Shown here: positions 12,194 to 23,543 of the stretch, piece by piece
Layout of the letters: each line of letters begins with the position of its first letter
Numbering within the stretch: the stretch's first letter is position 1
Assembly: GCA_029448655.1 (NCBI GenBank)
Contig: JACCLO010000003.1
Location: forward strand, 3,844,001-3,908,000
Reading direction: 5' to 3'
Source: Wolfiporia cocos
Lineage: Eukaryota > Basidiomycota > Agaricomycetes > Polyporales > Phaeolaceae
Length of the DNA: 64,000 nucleotides
Notes under the pieces: model-generated
Databases searched by the model: none
What the model was told of the DNA's origin: nothing
The model's input: the letters and a program-made list of their open reading frames with translations, nothing else
Translations under genes and position numbers: made by a program

Positions 12194-14730
12194 ATGTCTT
12201 CCACCAAAAGCGAGAAGGGGTCCTTGCTCCCCTCGGCTCAACCAGCGCAGCCCGTGCCGAAGACATCGCAACGTCGCAAATACGTGACGGTCGGCGTGCT
12301 CGTGCTGTGCGCATTCTTGCAGCTTGGGCAGTATATTCATGGGTTCTGGTTCCGCCGTGCGCCTGAACAGCAGCACCCTCCACCTGCATCTGTAGAGCGT
12401 TCCTCTCTGTGCCCCCAGGTGGCACCTCTGGTCCCTGAGAAGAATACAGACCTGTACAGTGGCTTAGCGGAGACATTCGAGACCAAAGAGTTCCTCTTCA
12501 GAGCCGTGGACTTGCTAGCCGGCGCAGTCAGGATCCCGTGAGTTGCGGAATGCACGAGACATCGCAACAAGCTCAGCTTAGCGCATGCGGAATAGCACGC
12601 AGTCCTACGATGACCTCGGTCCGATTGGCGAGGACCCGCGCTGGGAGGCGTTCGCGCCGTTCCACGAATATCTGCTCAAGTCATACCCTCAGGTGTCAGT
12701 GGTATCGTACCGGCCCTTTCGTGATCTCACTGGAGGAACCTGTTTAGTCACGCAACACTGAATCTGACAAAAGTGAACACCTACGGCCTTGTGTATCACT
12801 GGAAGGGGACGAACTCGACGTTGAAGCCTCTTCTGTTGACCGGACACCAGGGTGAGCTTGTGCGTGTCATGATCTTTGGTTCTCTAGCCCATGCTTTCTC
12901 CACTCAGACGTTGTGCCCGTCAACCCCGAGACATACGACGAGTGGGTACACCCGCCATTCTCCGGCTATTTCGATGGTAAGTCACGGGTCCAGGGGTACC
13001 GAGGCTTGACCTCTTCTGCACAATGGAACCTGCATAACGACACAAGTCAGGAATGCAAAAGAAAGTTTTACAGAAAACTTCGTCTACATGCCTGGTATCC
13101 ACACAAATATTTCCGATGTGTTGTTGCCTCTGCAGAGTCGATTGTGCAGAAGGGGTCGAGCAATGGTATGGGTGCACAGCAGCACGTCTGATACGATCGA
13201 ACAGGTCAGTTCGTTTGGGGTCGAGGGAGCAGAGATGACAAGAGTGGACTGATCGGTGTCATGTACGTCGATTTGCTAGCAATATCTGCCGCGATTCGTG
13301 ACAGTTATGTAGGACCGGGATTGAATTGTTGCTCGAGCGTGGATTCCGACCCGCACGCAGCGTTGTCCTTGCATTCGGATTCGACGAGGAAGTTAGTGGA
13401 AAGCGGGTGCGTCTGTCCCCTCTCCCAGTCCTCCATGTATCCAATATTGGTCTAGGGCGCCTCAGCACTCGGCGAGTATCTGTACGAGACCTACGGCAAA
13501 GACTCGTTCGCGATGATCGTAGATGAAGGCGGTGCGGTATGCGCCACTCCCTGCGTTTCCGTCAATTGATCATATCGAATGCACAGGAAAGATCACAGAG
13601 TCATACGGCGGCGTGTTCGCGGTTCCCTCCGTCGGCGAGAAAGGCTACATCGATGTCAGGTTTGAGCTTGCTGCTCCCGGCGGACACTCTAGCGTCCCGC
13701 CAGCGCACACGGTAAATCTCTCGAGTCGTCCCCTCAGTCTGATCGTTCATTGCGCCCCGTCAGACGATCGGCATGCTTGCGCGACTCATAGTCGAGTACG
13801 AGGACAATCAGATCGAAGCGGTCCTCTCGCGCAACACCCCCACGTATTGGCACGCAGAGTGTCTGGCCGCCTACGCACCCGATCTGCCAGACTCCATCAA
13901 GGACTCTATGAAATACGCGGGCGGCTCCGACGAGGCCTTGCGCGCCGCGCAGGAGGAGCTGTTCAAGGACTCGACGTTCAAGGCGCTCGTCGGGACGACC
14001 ACGGCCGTCGACATTGTCTCCGGCGGAGTGAAGTCGAACGCACTCCCGGAGAACGTCATGGCTATCGCGAACCACCGTATCGCTACTGACAGGTGAGCTA
14101 CGACAGTTCCATCCGAAGCTTGCTCAATGTTCTGCAGCTCCGTGGAGGAAGTGAAGAAACACAGCACCGCTATCCTCAAGACCCTCGCCACCGAGTTTAA
14201 CCTCTCGTACACCGCCTTCGGGACGAGTGTAACAGGCGACGAGCCGGGCTACGGGACGCTGACGCTTAGCGACGCTTGGGGAACCGCACTCAACCCGGCA
14301 CCCGTCTCGCCCGTCGACGGCGAGGATGCGGCGCCGTTCAAGCTGCTCTCCGGCACCATCAAGTCGACGTACAAGGCTCACCGCGCGCTCGAAGAGGACG
14401 TAATCCCCGTGATCCCCAGTCTCGTATCTGGAAACACCGGTGAGTAGACTGGCCAGGTGGTTTCGGACCGTGCTGAAGTGTGGGTGGCTATGCAGATACG
14501 CGGTACTACTGGAATTTGACCTCGCACATCTTCCGGTACTCGCACTACCATGCCGGCAGCGGAACAGGACTGAATGGTGTGCACACCATCAACGAAGGTT
14601 GGTTCTGCATAGTGAGTTTGATTAACTTGCTGACGGTGTTTGCGAAGCCTGCAATGCGACCAATTTGGTGGAGATGATGCGCTTCTTCACCACACTTATC
14701 CTCAACGCCGATGAGTCCCCCGCCCTGTGA
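12194..14730 (+). CDS. CPS1: Vacuolar carboxypeptidase S, peptidase family M20
   Basis: A zinc metallopeptidase that releases C-terminal residues from peptides in the vacuole. About ten exons. The N-terminus is cytosolic, with one signal-anchor helix (KYVTVGVLVLCAFLQLGQYI, about residues 30-50) as in yeast Cps1. The metal and active-site signatures are all present: GHQDVVPV (His/Asp, joined across an intron), GRGSRDDKSG (bridging Asp), FGFDEEVSG (catalytic Glu pair) and VDEGG (Glu ligand). The dimerisation insert (FELAAPGGHSSVPPAHT) and the C-terminal His region (HYHAGSGTGLNGVHTINE) follow. The intron at 12977-13205 is 229 nt, several times longer than the others. The last exon ends NADESPAL with a TGA at 14728-14730. 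It reads as an intact gene. Confidence 0.92.
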
Positions 14731-15115
14731 TAGCCAGAGCTCCAGCGGAGGTAGCCAGATGATGATACCCAGTGAGGATTCTTAGCACGATGGGCTCACA
14801 TGAATGGCATCACTTGCAATGTTGATCCATCTTGTGACCACCTGCCAGCTGCGACAATTCAATTGTTGAGAAGTCGACAGCCTCTTCTGTACGACAGTTG
14901 GGGACTGCCAAACACGGGTATTGAGTAGTTGGCGTAAGACTGATACCCGGACTGGATTCAGAAGGCCTATAAAACCATCTCCGAGATTTTTTTCCCACGA
15001 GTATTTAGCTGCGCCGAATTTTTGGGGCGATTTCTCTGGGCGTCTAAAGCTTGAGGGCGTTGGATGCCAAAATACGATAGTTTCGCTATTGCAACTACAT
15101 CAATGTAGCAACAAA
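14731..15115. other. Intergenic, AT-rich
   Basis: 3' flank of CPS1 leading into the transposase relic. No gene or clear repeat seen. Confidence 0.4.
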
Positions 15116-15720
15116 TCAATTTGATACCGCCCATTGTTTCTGCTGCCTCACTGCCCAAGCAGTAGCTTTACCTGTCAGTTGACACCTATGTGCATCCATG
15201 AAGTGCCATGACTTGTTGATGAAGTGATGATTTTTTTTGTATACATTTGTATCCCGCGTCAAGTAACTACGACTATAGAATGAAGTGATGAATTGTAAGC
15301 ATAAGTCGAGCTTTTCCCAGGCAACTTCCTTTACTTCATCGAAATTCTTCTTTATGACTTCACAGTATCTGTACTTACACCATCCCCAGTACTGTGTGTA
15401 CAAAATGTTGAGTCTAATAGGATATGAATAAAGCTGCTGCTTACCATCTCCATTGGGTTAATTATGAAATGGGAGGAGGAGGCACTCATGCCCAGCATCC
15501 TTCAAGATTGCAGTTCTGAGCATTGACAACTGATTTGCAAAGTCATTTTGCTGACTGAGAAGTTGTGCCATACAATATGAAGGTGGCAATCCCACATATC
15601 TTCAGTATCTTTTATGCTTGCAAGGTCGCATAGCTGACTGGGAAGGATGTTCAGGACGATCCTTAAAACGGTTTTAGTAACGTGAATAGTTCGATAAATT
15701 CTGCTCATAGTGGAATCATA
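15116..15720 (-). pseudogene. Decayed DDE transposase fragment
   Basis: Minus-strand reading in three frames gives pieces in the correct order of a basidiomycete DDE-superfamily transposase C-terminus: MAQLLSQQNDFANQLSML, then LKDAGHECLLLP, then YWGWCKYRYCEVIKKNF, then FINKSWHFMDAH and LTGKATAWAVRQQKQ. Intact members carry a conserved catalytic-end motif of the type ELNPIEM just before the WGWCKYRYRE block. Here that stretch (about 15,430-15,460) is scrambled by frameshifts and a stop. Only the C-terminal quarter remains and I see no terminal inverted repeats, so it is an old dead copy. Confidence 0.6.
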
Positions 15721-16399
15721 TTCAGAATGACGAAAGAGTCATTTTTGGGGGGCGTCACGCCAAATTTTCGTAAATCGACTTTGAGCGAAATCGGCTCGTA
15801 CAATCTACGTGATGGACCACAAACTTTGCTATCTACTGTCTGAAACAGCGGGAATAACTCGTCACCGTCTTTGGTTGGAGTCTACACGAAACCGTTGATC
15901 AGCGGTGCCGTTCCTGCGGCGAGCGGCGCCAGCATGCTTCGATGATGCCCAGGACGGAATACCATGGTGATGATCTTGGGCTTCCATCGCCCAATCAGGG
16001 TTTGGATCTCGTTTGCAATGTTGCCACATAGCCCCTCGTATCATCCGCAGGAGCCCTCAAGTCAGACAGATTGATGATCTGTTCCCTGTAGCGGGCTTTT
16101 CTGAGGCAAGATGGAGCGTAGCATTGTCCCTGGGCGATACTGCGGGCAGAGATATCCGGGATACGCGACGCGATCAGTCGTCGTGGCCGCTTGGGCGGCG
16201 GCGGCGTGACTGGGCTGTTGCTGAGTGTGTGACATGTGAGATCACGAGTGTGTCACAAGCGCACTCGCACAGTGCTTCTGAAATTGCTGTTTCCATTATT
16301 GCTGCTTTCCCTCGTGCTCGCCGTGGTCGACAACGAGCTCGGTCTCAGTCCGCTCCTTTCATCCACGGCCCTGGTGATCTCCGCTGCGCACAAGTATCT
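15721..16399. other. Intergenic, probable promoter and leader of the LIM-RhoGAP gene
   Basis: No gene. An open frame runs in phase from 16013 to the LRG1 start, but its composition (Arg/Cys-rich, no motif) does not look coding. Confidence 0.45.
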
Positions 16400-19300
16400 A
16401 TGAGTAGCTCCGCAGACCAGGGCCGCCAACCTAATCAGATTCCAGGTAGCTCCCACTCGCCCGGAGCTCCCTCCGCACAAGCTTACATGGCTCCTGAAGT
16501 TGAGCCCAATTACCCTCCCGAGCAGCTCTCAGCCTCACCGGCCGATGATGCTCTTCCATTACCTCCTGCTGGCAGTTCCCAACCACCTGAACGGGCTTAC
16601 CTGCCCCACCGCGCCTCCACACTCAGCTCTCCTCACAATCCCGATCAGAGGAAACCCACGCTCGACGACTATCCTCATGCTCGCAGCGAGGATCTCAACC
16701 ATTCCTCCTCCAGAACCCTTGGCGACTACTCTCCATCTGATCGCTCTCCGTCGAGGTCGCAGACCTTCTTGACTGCCAGTCGTCCGACTACTCCGGGTAG
16801 TTCGAACAACCACAACCCCTCCTCCTCTGATTACTCTCTGGCTCCCCGAACCCGCTCGGGCAGCGTACACTCTGACTCTTCTCTCCAATCTGATGGCTCC
16901 ACTCCGGGGGGTAGCGGAGCGGCCGGAACATCAACGACGCATACGAGTACCAGCATCACCTCTACGTAAGTCTTGCCTCGTTTGCACCCTACATCATTTC
17001 GCGTATTCGTGCTATTGTCCGCCAATCGTGCTGTGGTCTCTTACGTCGTTGCATCGGTTGCCAGACCATGTGCTGCATGCGGTAAGGCCATGCAGGGCGC
17101 GTTCGTGCGGGCTCTGGGGACGATGTATCATCTCCAGTGCTTCAAGTGCATGGTACGTGTCGCAGGCACCTATGACGACCGTGCCAGCTCACCCGTGTCT
17201 AGGACTGTGGCACTGTCGTCGCGTCCAAGTTCTTCCCGATCGATGGACCCGACGGCAAGCAGCATCCGCTATGTGAGCGGGACTATTTCCGGCGCTTGAA
17301 CTTGATCTGTGCCAAGTGCGGAATGGCACTTCGGGGTAGTTACATAACGGCGTGTAGTGAGTGATATGCTTCGGCTGTAACCTGGCGGATATTAACGATC
17401 GGTTCGCCAGATAAAAAGTTTCACGTGGAGCACTTCACTTGCTCCGTTTGCCCGATTCTTTTTGGCCCTCAAGACTCGTATTATGAGCACGATGGTGACG
17501 TCTACTGTCATTATCATTACTCAACGCGATTTGCGACCAAGTGCGCGGGCTGCAATAGTGCCATCCTCAAGCAGTTCGTGGAGATTAACCGGAACATGCG
17601 GGATGAATGTTGGCATCCAGAATGTTATATGATTAACAAGGTCACATCTCAGGCAGATTTGTTCACCATCTGTATGCTGACATGAGGGTCTTGCTCCAGT
17701 TCTGGAATGTCAAAGTGATGGCACGAAGGCCTGTGCTGCCTCCTCCCACCGACGATGCAGATAACAAACCGGAAGAACCACCTTGGGTCGAGGAGGAGAA
17801 GAGGGAGACGGCTATATCGCTGAAGGATAAGCAGCTTCGTATGGAGCAGCAAGTCTATCGCATATGGACGTGAGTTGCCTCACCATTCAAACCGCGGCGT
17901 TCTCTAAATTCAATGCTGGCCAGGGTTCTGTCAGCATTTGAAGAGTCCAGTGCCGCGTGTATCTCAGATATGCTGCGACAGGTCAGCAATGGGCAGTACC
18001 TTGAGGCAATACGAATGGCCGAGAAGTTCATTTTGCATGTGGAAGTCCTCTTTGCGACCATTGATGACCTGGAATGGCACTTTGCGCGGCTGAAATTGAA
18101 GGGTATGCTGATCCTGCATGATTGTAACGTCAATTGGCTTGTCATGCTCATTTCTCCCTGTAGGCATGTCACACGTTCGCGAAGCTCGGATGCTGTGTCG
18201 CAAGACCGTCGACTTGTTCACTCTGCTCTCACATACACAAGAGACTGGAGCTCGACGCATGGGCATGACGCAAGAGCTGTTAGCCCTTGTGACTGGGCTG
18301 GCCCACTATCTCAAGATCCTAATTCGTATCGCTCTCACCGGTGCTCTCAAGTTGGAGAGGGAACAGGGCGCCGATGAGGCCATCACGTCCTTCCTCGACA
18401 AGCTCCATATGCTGGCAATCCAGGGGGGAGACCCAAGCGCAAAGCGGATTATGAAGCGCGTCAACGGCGAGATCATTACGCCAACTGGCAACGGCAACGC
18501 TGGCACGCAGAGCGTCAACTACGGGTTCAAGAGTCTGGCTCCCGAGAATGCTGGCGAGTCACCATTCCTGGCCTCGCCTCGAGATCCTGCATTGGCGAAA
18601 GTCAGCGTTGTTAATCCACCCTCAGATCTTTGCGTGAAGTGCAACCAGACGGTGGAAGAGGACTGCGTACGGCTGGGTACGTATCAGCGCTGGCACTCCC
18701 ACTGTGTCCAGTGTGCTACGTGCGGCAAGATCGCGGCCGTACCTGTTCCGAAGGAGTCCGCCTCGAAGGAGGCTGCGTCGCCCAAGAGTCCGGACGATAA
18801 GGAGAAGGAGACGCCGAAATTGTCGACGGCAAGGCGACCACCGGCGAACGTAGGCTTATTCGTCTACGAGCTTTCGTCGACGAAGGATACCACGTCCTTT
18901 GGCAATGTACCGACCGTCATCTACTGCACTGAGCACGCGCACAATGGCTGCCAGAGCGGCTTCCAAGCTGTCTCGCGGCTAGAACAGTATGCGTTCTTGC
19001 TCAACGTCGCGCTGCGTCGGTTATATGTGCTTTTGAAGAAGCGCGGTGTTGTTCAGTCTACTCCCGGTATGCATGAGCTCCCAGTCCTGTTTGGCGTTCT
19101 AGAACACGCTGACGTTGTTGTAGCGCCATCGCAAAGTCAAAGCCATAGAGAGCAAGATGACCCTTACCGCAGTTCGAGCGAGATAAACAGGCTAAAGTCT
19201 GTTCATCTGGATCGCAAACTGTCTGCCACCGCTCGTGTGCCGAAGAGATCAACGGTTGTAGAAAGTCCAACAGGCAAGGTTGCACAGCCAGCCGACGCCG

Positions 19301-21305
19301 CGCATGCTCACAGACCACACGAGCTAGTGCCATCGCCCTCGTTCCGTGCCACGCCCCATGGCATGACGACTTCATCCGGCAACAAGCTACACAAACCCTC
19401 GCATCAGCAACATCCGCAAGCACAATCGCGGGTCTCTCCTGGGACAATCGACACCAGTCCGCAAGGGCAGGTCATTCGGCCACCGTTCGCACGGAATAAT
19501 ACTGGCATTATGATCGTCGACGATTCGGCGCCGACATCGCCAGCAGGGGGTATGGAAGAGCCGACAGTGCCAGGCATCGAGGATGGTATCACCCTTGCTG
19601 ATATTCCTCAAATTGTGGAGGCCGCCCAGGCTCGGGAGCAACATCGCTCGCTTCCTAGACAGAGCTCGATACCTTTCATCGCTGAGCTCAGCACAGTCGA
19701 GCTGGCTATTATCAAGCACTGTGCGGTTTCCGTGCTCTGCCGGTCATCGTTGCGAGATCAGTTCGACGTAGACGAGATCCTTGAGCTGGTGGAGATGAAG
19801 AAGAACTCGTTTTGGAAACAGATCTTCAAGGCAGGCAACAACAAGCAGAACGTCAAGAAGAAAGGCTCGTATTTGTGGTATCTTGACAGTGGTTTTATGC
19901 TAATCAAGCACTGTAGGGGTGTTCGGCGTTCCCCTGGAGCTCTTGGTCGAAAGGGAAGGTGCAGACTCGATGCTCGGCGCGTCTCGGACTGCGGTCAAGA
20001 TTCCGAGTTTCGTCGACGATGTGATATCTGCTATGCGTCAAATGGGTTAGTGCAGCGGCGCCACTCATTGTGTGGCTGCGACTGACTCGATACTCAGATA
20101 TGTCCATCGAGGGTATCTTCCGACGGAACGGTAACATCAGGCGGCTCAAAGAGTTGACTGAAGCTATCGACCGGGATCCTTCGTCCGTCGATCTAACTCA
20201 AGATAATCCTGTACAGCTGGCGGCATTGTTGAAGAAGTTCTTCCGGGATCTTCCAGATCCTTTAATGACTTTCAAGTTGCACCGCTTGTTCATTGCCTCT
20301 CAATGTAGGTTACGTCTAACGTTAGCGCATTTGCCACTGTTACTTACGTCCGAACTAACAGCACTACCGACCGAGGCGGAGCGCGCGCGCATGCTTCATA
20401 TGGTCTCGCTCATTCTGCCCAAAGCGCACAGGGACACGATGGAGGTGCTCTTTGTGTTCATGAAGTGGGTCGCGTCATTCGCGCACCTGGACACGGAGAC
20501 AGGGAGCAAAATGGATCTGCCTAATTTGGCGACCGTGATATGCCCCAGCATCCTGTACTCTCGTGGCCGAGACGCAGTACGAGATGAGAGTTTCGGTGCC
20601 ATTCGCGTTGTCACGGCCTTGCTAGAGAATCAGGACGAGTTCTACTGTGTACCGCAGGAGTTCCTCCCGATCTTGCAGGATCAAGACTATTTTGCCGGAA
20701 GCCTGGACCTCCCGAGCAAGGAGTTCCTGAAGAAGGTTGATAACTATATGCGCCTCAAGGCGAGCGGGCGTACCCCCGTTCTGACATCACCGGTGTCTGG
20801 TTCAGCGCCTTTTAATGCGAATACGCCACGCCCGGAGGACATGCGTGCGATGCCCCCAAGGTGAGTATCATCGATGAAATTCAACTGACCACGCGGCTGA
20901 CGCACCCCCAGAGCGCAGACTAATATCGACCGGCCAGCCATGGCGATTGCGTCACCGTCTGAGAGCCAGTTACGGAATGGCCAGACACAGCCTCGGTCAC
21001 AGACGTCCGCTCCTCCGCTGCAACACTCGCCCTACTCCTATCCGCCGTCCAACGGCGCACCCGCCCAGCTCCCGCAGCCCCAGCAGGGCATCACTGCGAT
21101 CCATGCACCGCAGCCGCGTGCGCCGAACGTGCAGGCCTCGAACGAAGACTGGGTCCCGCCCGAGCGACAGCCATATGTGGGCCAGGTGCCCAGCCGGCCA
21201 TCGTCCATGTCGAACTCGTTCATGCCCTCGCGAAGCAGCGGCGAGGGCGCACACCCCTTCGTGCCAAATGGACACCCGCAGCCTGCAGTGCGGCAGCGGA
21301 TATGA
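16400..21305 (+). CDS. LRG1: LIM-domain RhoGAP (Lrg1/Rga1 type)
   Basis: A Rho GTPase-activating protein of the cell-wall integrity and polarity pathways, about 1,300 residues. Exon 1 (16400-16965) is a Pro/Ser-rich disordered leader. LIM1 (CAACGKAMQGAFVRALGTMY) and LIM2 (CAKCGMALRGSYITACN) follow, then a LIM3-like unit (CAGCNSAILKQFVEINRNM). A helical linker (17,910-18,480) leads to a fourth zinc unit (CVKCNQTVEEDCVRLGTYQ, about 18,630-18,740) and a long Ser/Pro linker. The RhoGAP domain (about 19,917-20,700) begins GVFGVPLELLVEREGADSML and has the arginine finger in EGIFRRNGN. A Pro/Gln-rich tail ends at the TGA 21303-21305. The intron just before the GAP domain (19865-19916) appears to use a GC donor; an in-frame 57-nt intron is likely at 19067-19123. 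The start at 16400 is the first ATG before the conserved leader. Confidence 0.88.
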
Positions 21306-21828
21306 CTGCAACCCTCACCTCCACGCTGATATTGTGGCTCCCGCTTGGCTGGTATCTCATCTCATGTGGCATCGCTCGCTCTTATCCTGTTGCATTTTCT
21401 CCTTCACGTATCTGTACTTCATTATACCTCCCACTCGTTTTTAACCTATGACACGGACCACCCAGTATACCCTCGAGCAGCCGCTAGGGCAATGGATAGC
21501 AATTGCATGAGATTGTTCTCTGTGGTTTCTAACGTTTCTATGCGCTCAACGGTACATATCCGTAACGTCTGATAGTCTCCCGATGGCATGTAGCACTAGC
21601 AACAATTAGCAGCATCTTGCATCGTAATTCTTCACTCTAGACATTTTACGCGCGCTACTTGGAGATTGTCGACTCTTGGATTCGGACGGCGTTGCTGGAG
21701 TTGTCTTATAATGATCCTACGAAGTTGCGCAGCGCATGCATGGCATAGCGGGGGGCATGTTACGCAATGCTTTTGGTAATAAACAACAGGATGGAAAGCG
21801 AGCACATAAACGAAACAATCCCGTACGT
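21306..21828. other. Intergenic 3' flanks (tail to tail)
   Basis: 523 bp between the LRG1 stop and the RPS15 stop, which converge here. No gene seen. Confidence 0.5.
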
Positions 21829-22697
21829 TTACTTGAGAGGAATGCTATAAACAAAGTGAGTCAATAGAATGGGGGCGATGGGGAAAGCAACGTACAAACG
21901 AGATGCTACCCGTGGCGAAGCATTCGTCAGTATTCAGAAATGTATACCGTGCTAGACACGTACAGTGTGTTGCACCAATCTGTGGGACAATGTATGCCGT
22001 TAGATTGCAATGACACGAGGACTACACTGTCACGTACACCAGGGCGACCGTGCTTGACGGGCTTGTACGGGATGGAGAACTCGCCAAGGTAGTGGCCAAC
22101 CATCTCAGGCTTGACCTCAACCGAGTTGAAGACCTATATCGGCGACACCGCAGCGGTTCCGTCGGCTATTCCATCAACTTTCTCTAAGCAAATGTACGTA
22201 CCTTGCCGTTGTAGATTCCAATGACGCTGCCGATCATTTCTGGGACGACAATCATGTCACGGAGGTGCGTCTTCACAACCGCGGGCTTCTCGTTCGGGAG
22301 AGCCTCCTTCTTGGCCTTGCGCAGCTTCTTGATGAGAGCAAGAGGCTTGCGCTTGAGACCGCGCTGGAACCGACGGCGGGCACGCGCGTGGACGAGCTGC
22401 AGCAAGCTTAGTCATCTGCGGTTTCATGCATACATTCTCTCAACATACCTCAACGAGCTATCCACACAATTATGTCAGAGAAATCGGGTCAAGAACGAAA
22501 GTCAACGCGCGCACCTCCTCGTTGCCCAGGTCCAGGAGCTTGTCAAGCTCAACGCCGCGGTACGAGAAGGTACGGAAGACACGCTTCTTCTTGAGCTCGG
22601 CGGCAAGCGCGGGGTCGGTCGAGGAGGAGTCAGCCTGGCCACACCGTCAGCATTTCGCCCTCTGTGTCGAGCTCGAGCAGCAATCCGGACTCACCAT
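21829..22697 (-). CDS. RPS15: 40S ribosomal protein S15 (uS19)
   Basis: A small-subunit ribosomal protein at the head/A-site region. The 154 residues are split over eight exons: 22697-22695 (ATG alone), 22634-22515, 22457-22449 (9 nt, LVE), 22396-22202, 22133-22038, 21979-21964 (16 nt), 21905-21896 (10 nt) and 21844-21829 (16 nt with TAA). Introns are 51-68 nt with GT-AG ends. Joined, they give [68 protein letters not shown] and the universal end GATHSSRFIPLK. Conservation of that end and of the residues before ARARRRF confirms every tiny exon. It shares a 343-bp divergent promoter with RPP2. Confidence 0.95.
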
Positions 22698-23040
22698 CTT
22701 GATGGGTCTTGCGGCGATGTAGGAGCTCGTGCGACGGGCGGCTGTTGCGGCTGAGGAAAGCGTGGGAAGACGGCTGTATAGTTCTCAGCCACCGACTGAT
22801 CGCGACCATGCGCGCCGTGGCGGCGCGCTCGCTCAACACCATCGACGTCGGATAGAATCCACAGGTCCTCCCTTTGCGGATTAAATGTGCGTGTTCGCGG
22901 ATTTCCTCGCTCTGCATATCGGAGCGTGCTGATCGGCTCAAATCAGTGATTTGTGGCTACCGGTCCCAGTAAACTCGTTACAAAGTGCGCACGATCTCGC
23001 TTAATTCAGGATTATATGGTTCTAAGTGGTGGTCTTGAAG
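22698..23040. promoter_or_regulatory. Divergent promoter shared by RPS15 and RPP2
   Basis: 343 bp separate the two start codons. The arrangement suggests co-expression of two ribosomal protein genes. I cannot name a specific activator site. Both 5' leaders also lie here, so upstream non-coding exons are possible. Confidence 0.5.
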
Positions 23041-23543
23041 ATGCGTCACATTGCTGCATACCTCCTGCTCCAGATTGGTGGCAACTCCTCTCCCTCCGCC
23101 GCGGACGTCAAGAAGGTTCTTGGCGCGGTTGGCATTGAGGCGGACGATGAGCGCCTCGAGAAGCTCATCTCCGAGCTCGAGGGAAAGAGCATCAACGACG
23201 TGAGTGCTGCGCAATCTATGTGTATCGCAAGTATTGACGTGTGTTCTACACTCTCCAGCTGATTGCTGAGGGCTCTGGCAAGCTTTCCTCCGTGAGTATA
23301 GTCCTGCGTGAAAGCGTTGCTTATGTTCACACATATGCTGCCAGGTTCCTTCTGGTGGTGCCGTTGCCGTTTCTGCTGGTGCTGCTGCTGGCGGCGCCCC
23401 CGCTGCGGCCGCCGCAGAGGAGAAGAAGGAGGAGAAGGCCGAGGAGAAGGTCAGTGGTTTTATTCGCCTGCTTGTTCTCGTCATGTTAACTCCCGCTGCA
23501 GGAGGAATCCGACGACGACATGGGCTTCGGTCTCTTCGACTAA
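23041..23543 (+). CDS. RPP2: 60S acidic ribosomal protein P2
   Basis: A stalk protein of the large subunit that recruits translation factors. Four exons, 23041-23199, 23259-23291, 23345-23449 and 23502-23543, all phase 0, give 112 residues. The N-terminal dimerisation helices ([35 protein letters not shown]) lead to an Ala/Gly hinge and an acidic Lys/Glu stretch. The universal C-terminus is [12 protein letters not shown], the signature of P1/P2/P0. The [10 protein letters not shown] start marks P2 rather than P1. Intact. Confidence 0.96.

Noticed and set aside
16013..16399. In-frame extension upstream of the LRG1 start
   Set aside because: Arg/Cys-rich random composition without homology; the conserved protein begins at the ATG 16400.
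19869..19908. Canonical GT-AG alternative for the LRG1 intron
   Set aside because: Only 40 nt, branch-like CTAAT almost touching the acceptor, and it inserts residues absent from the family consensus.
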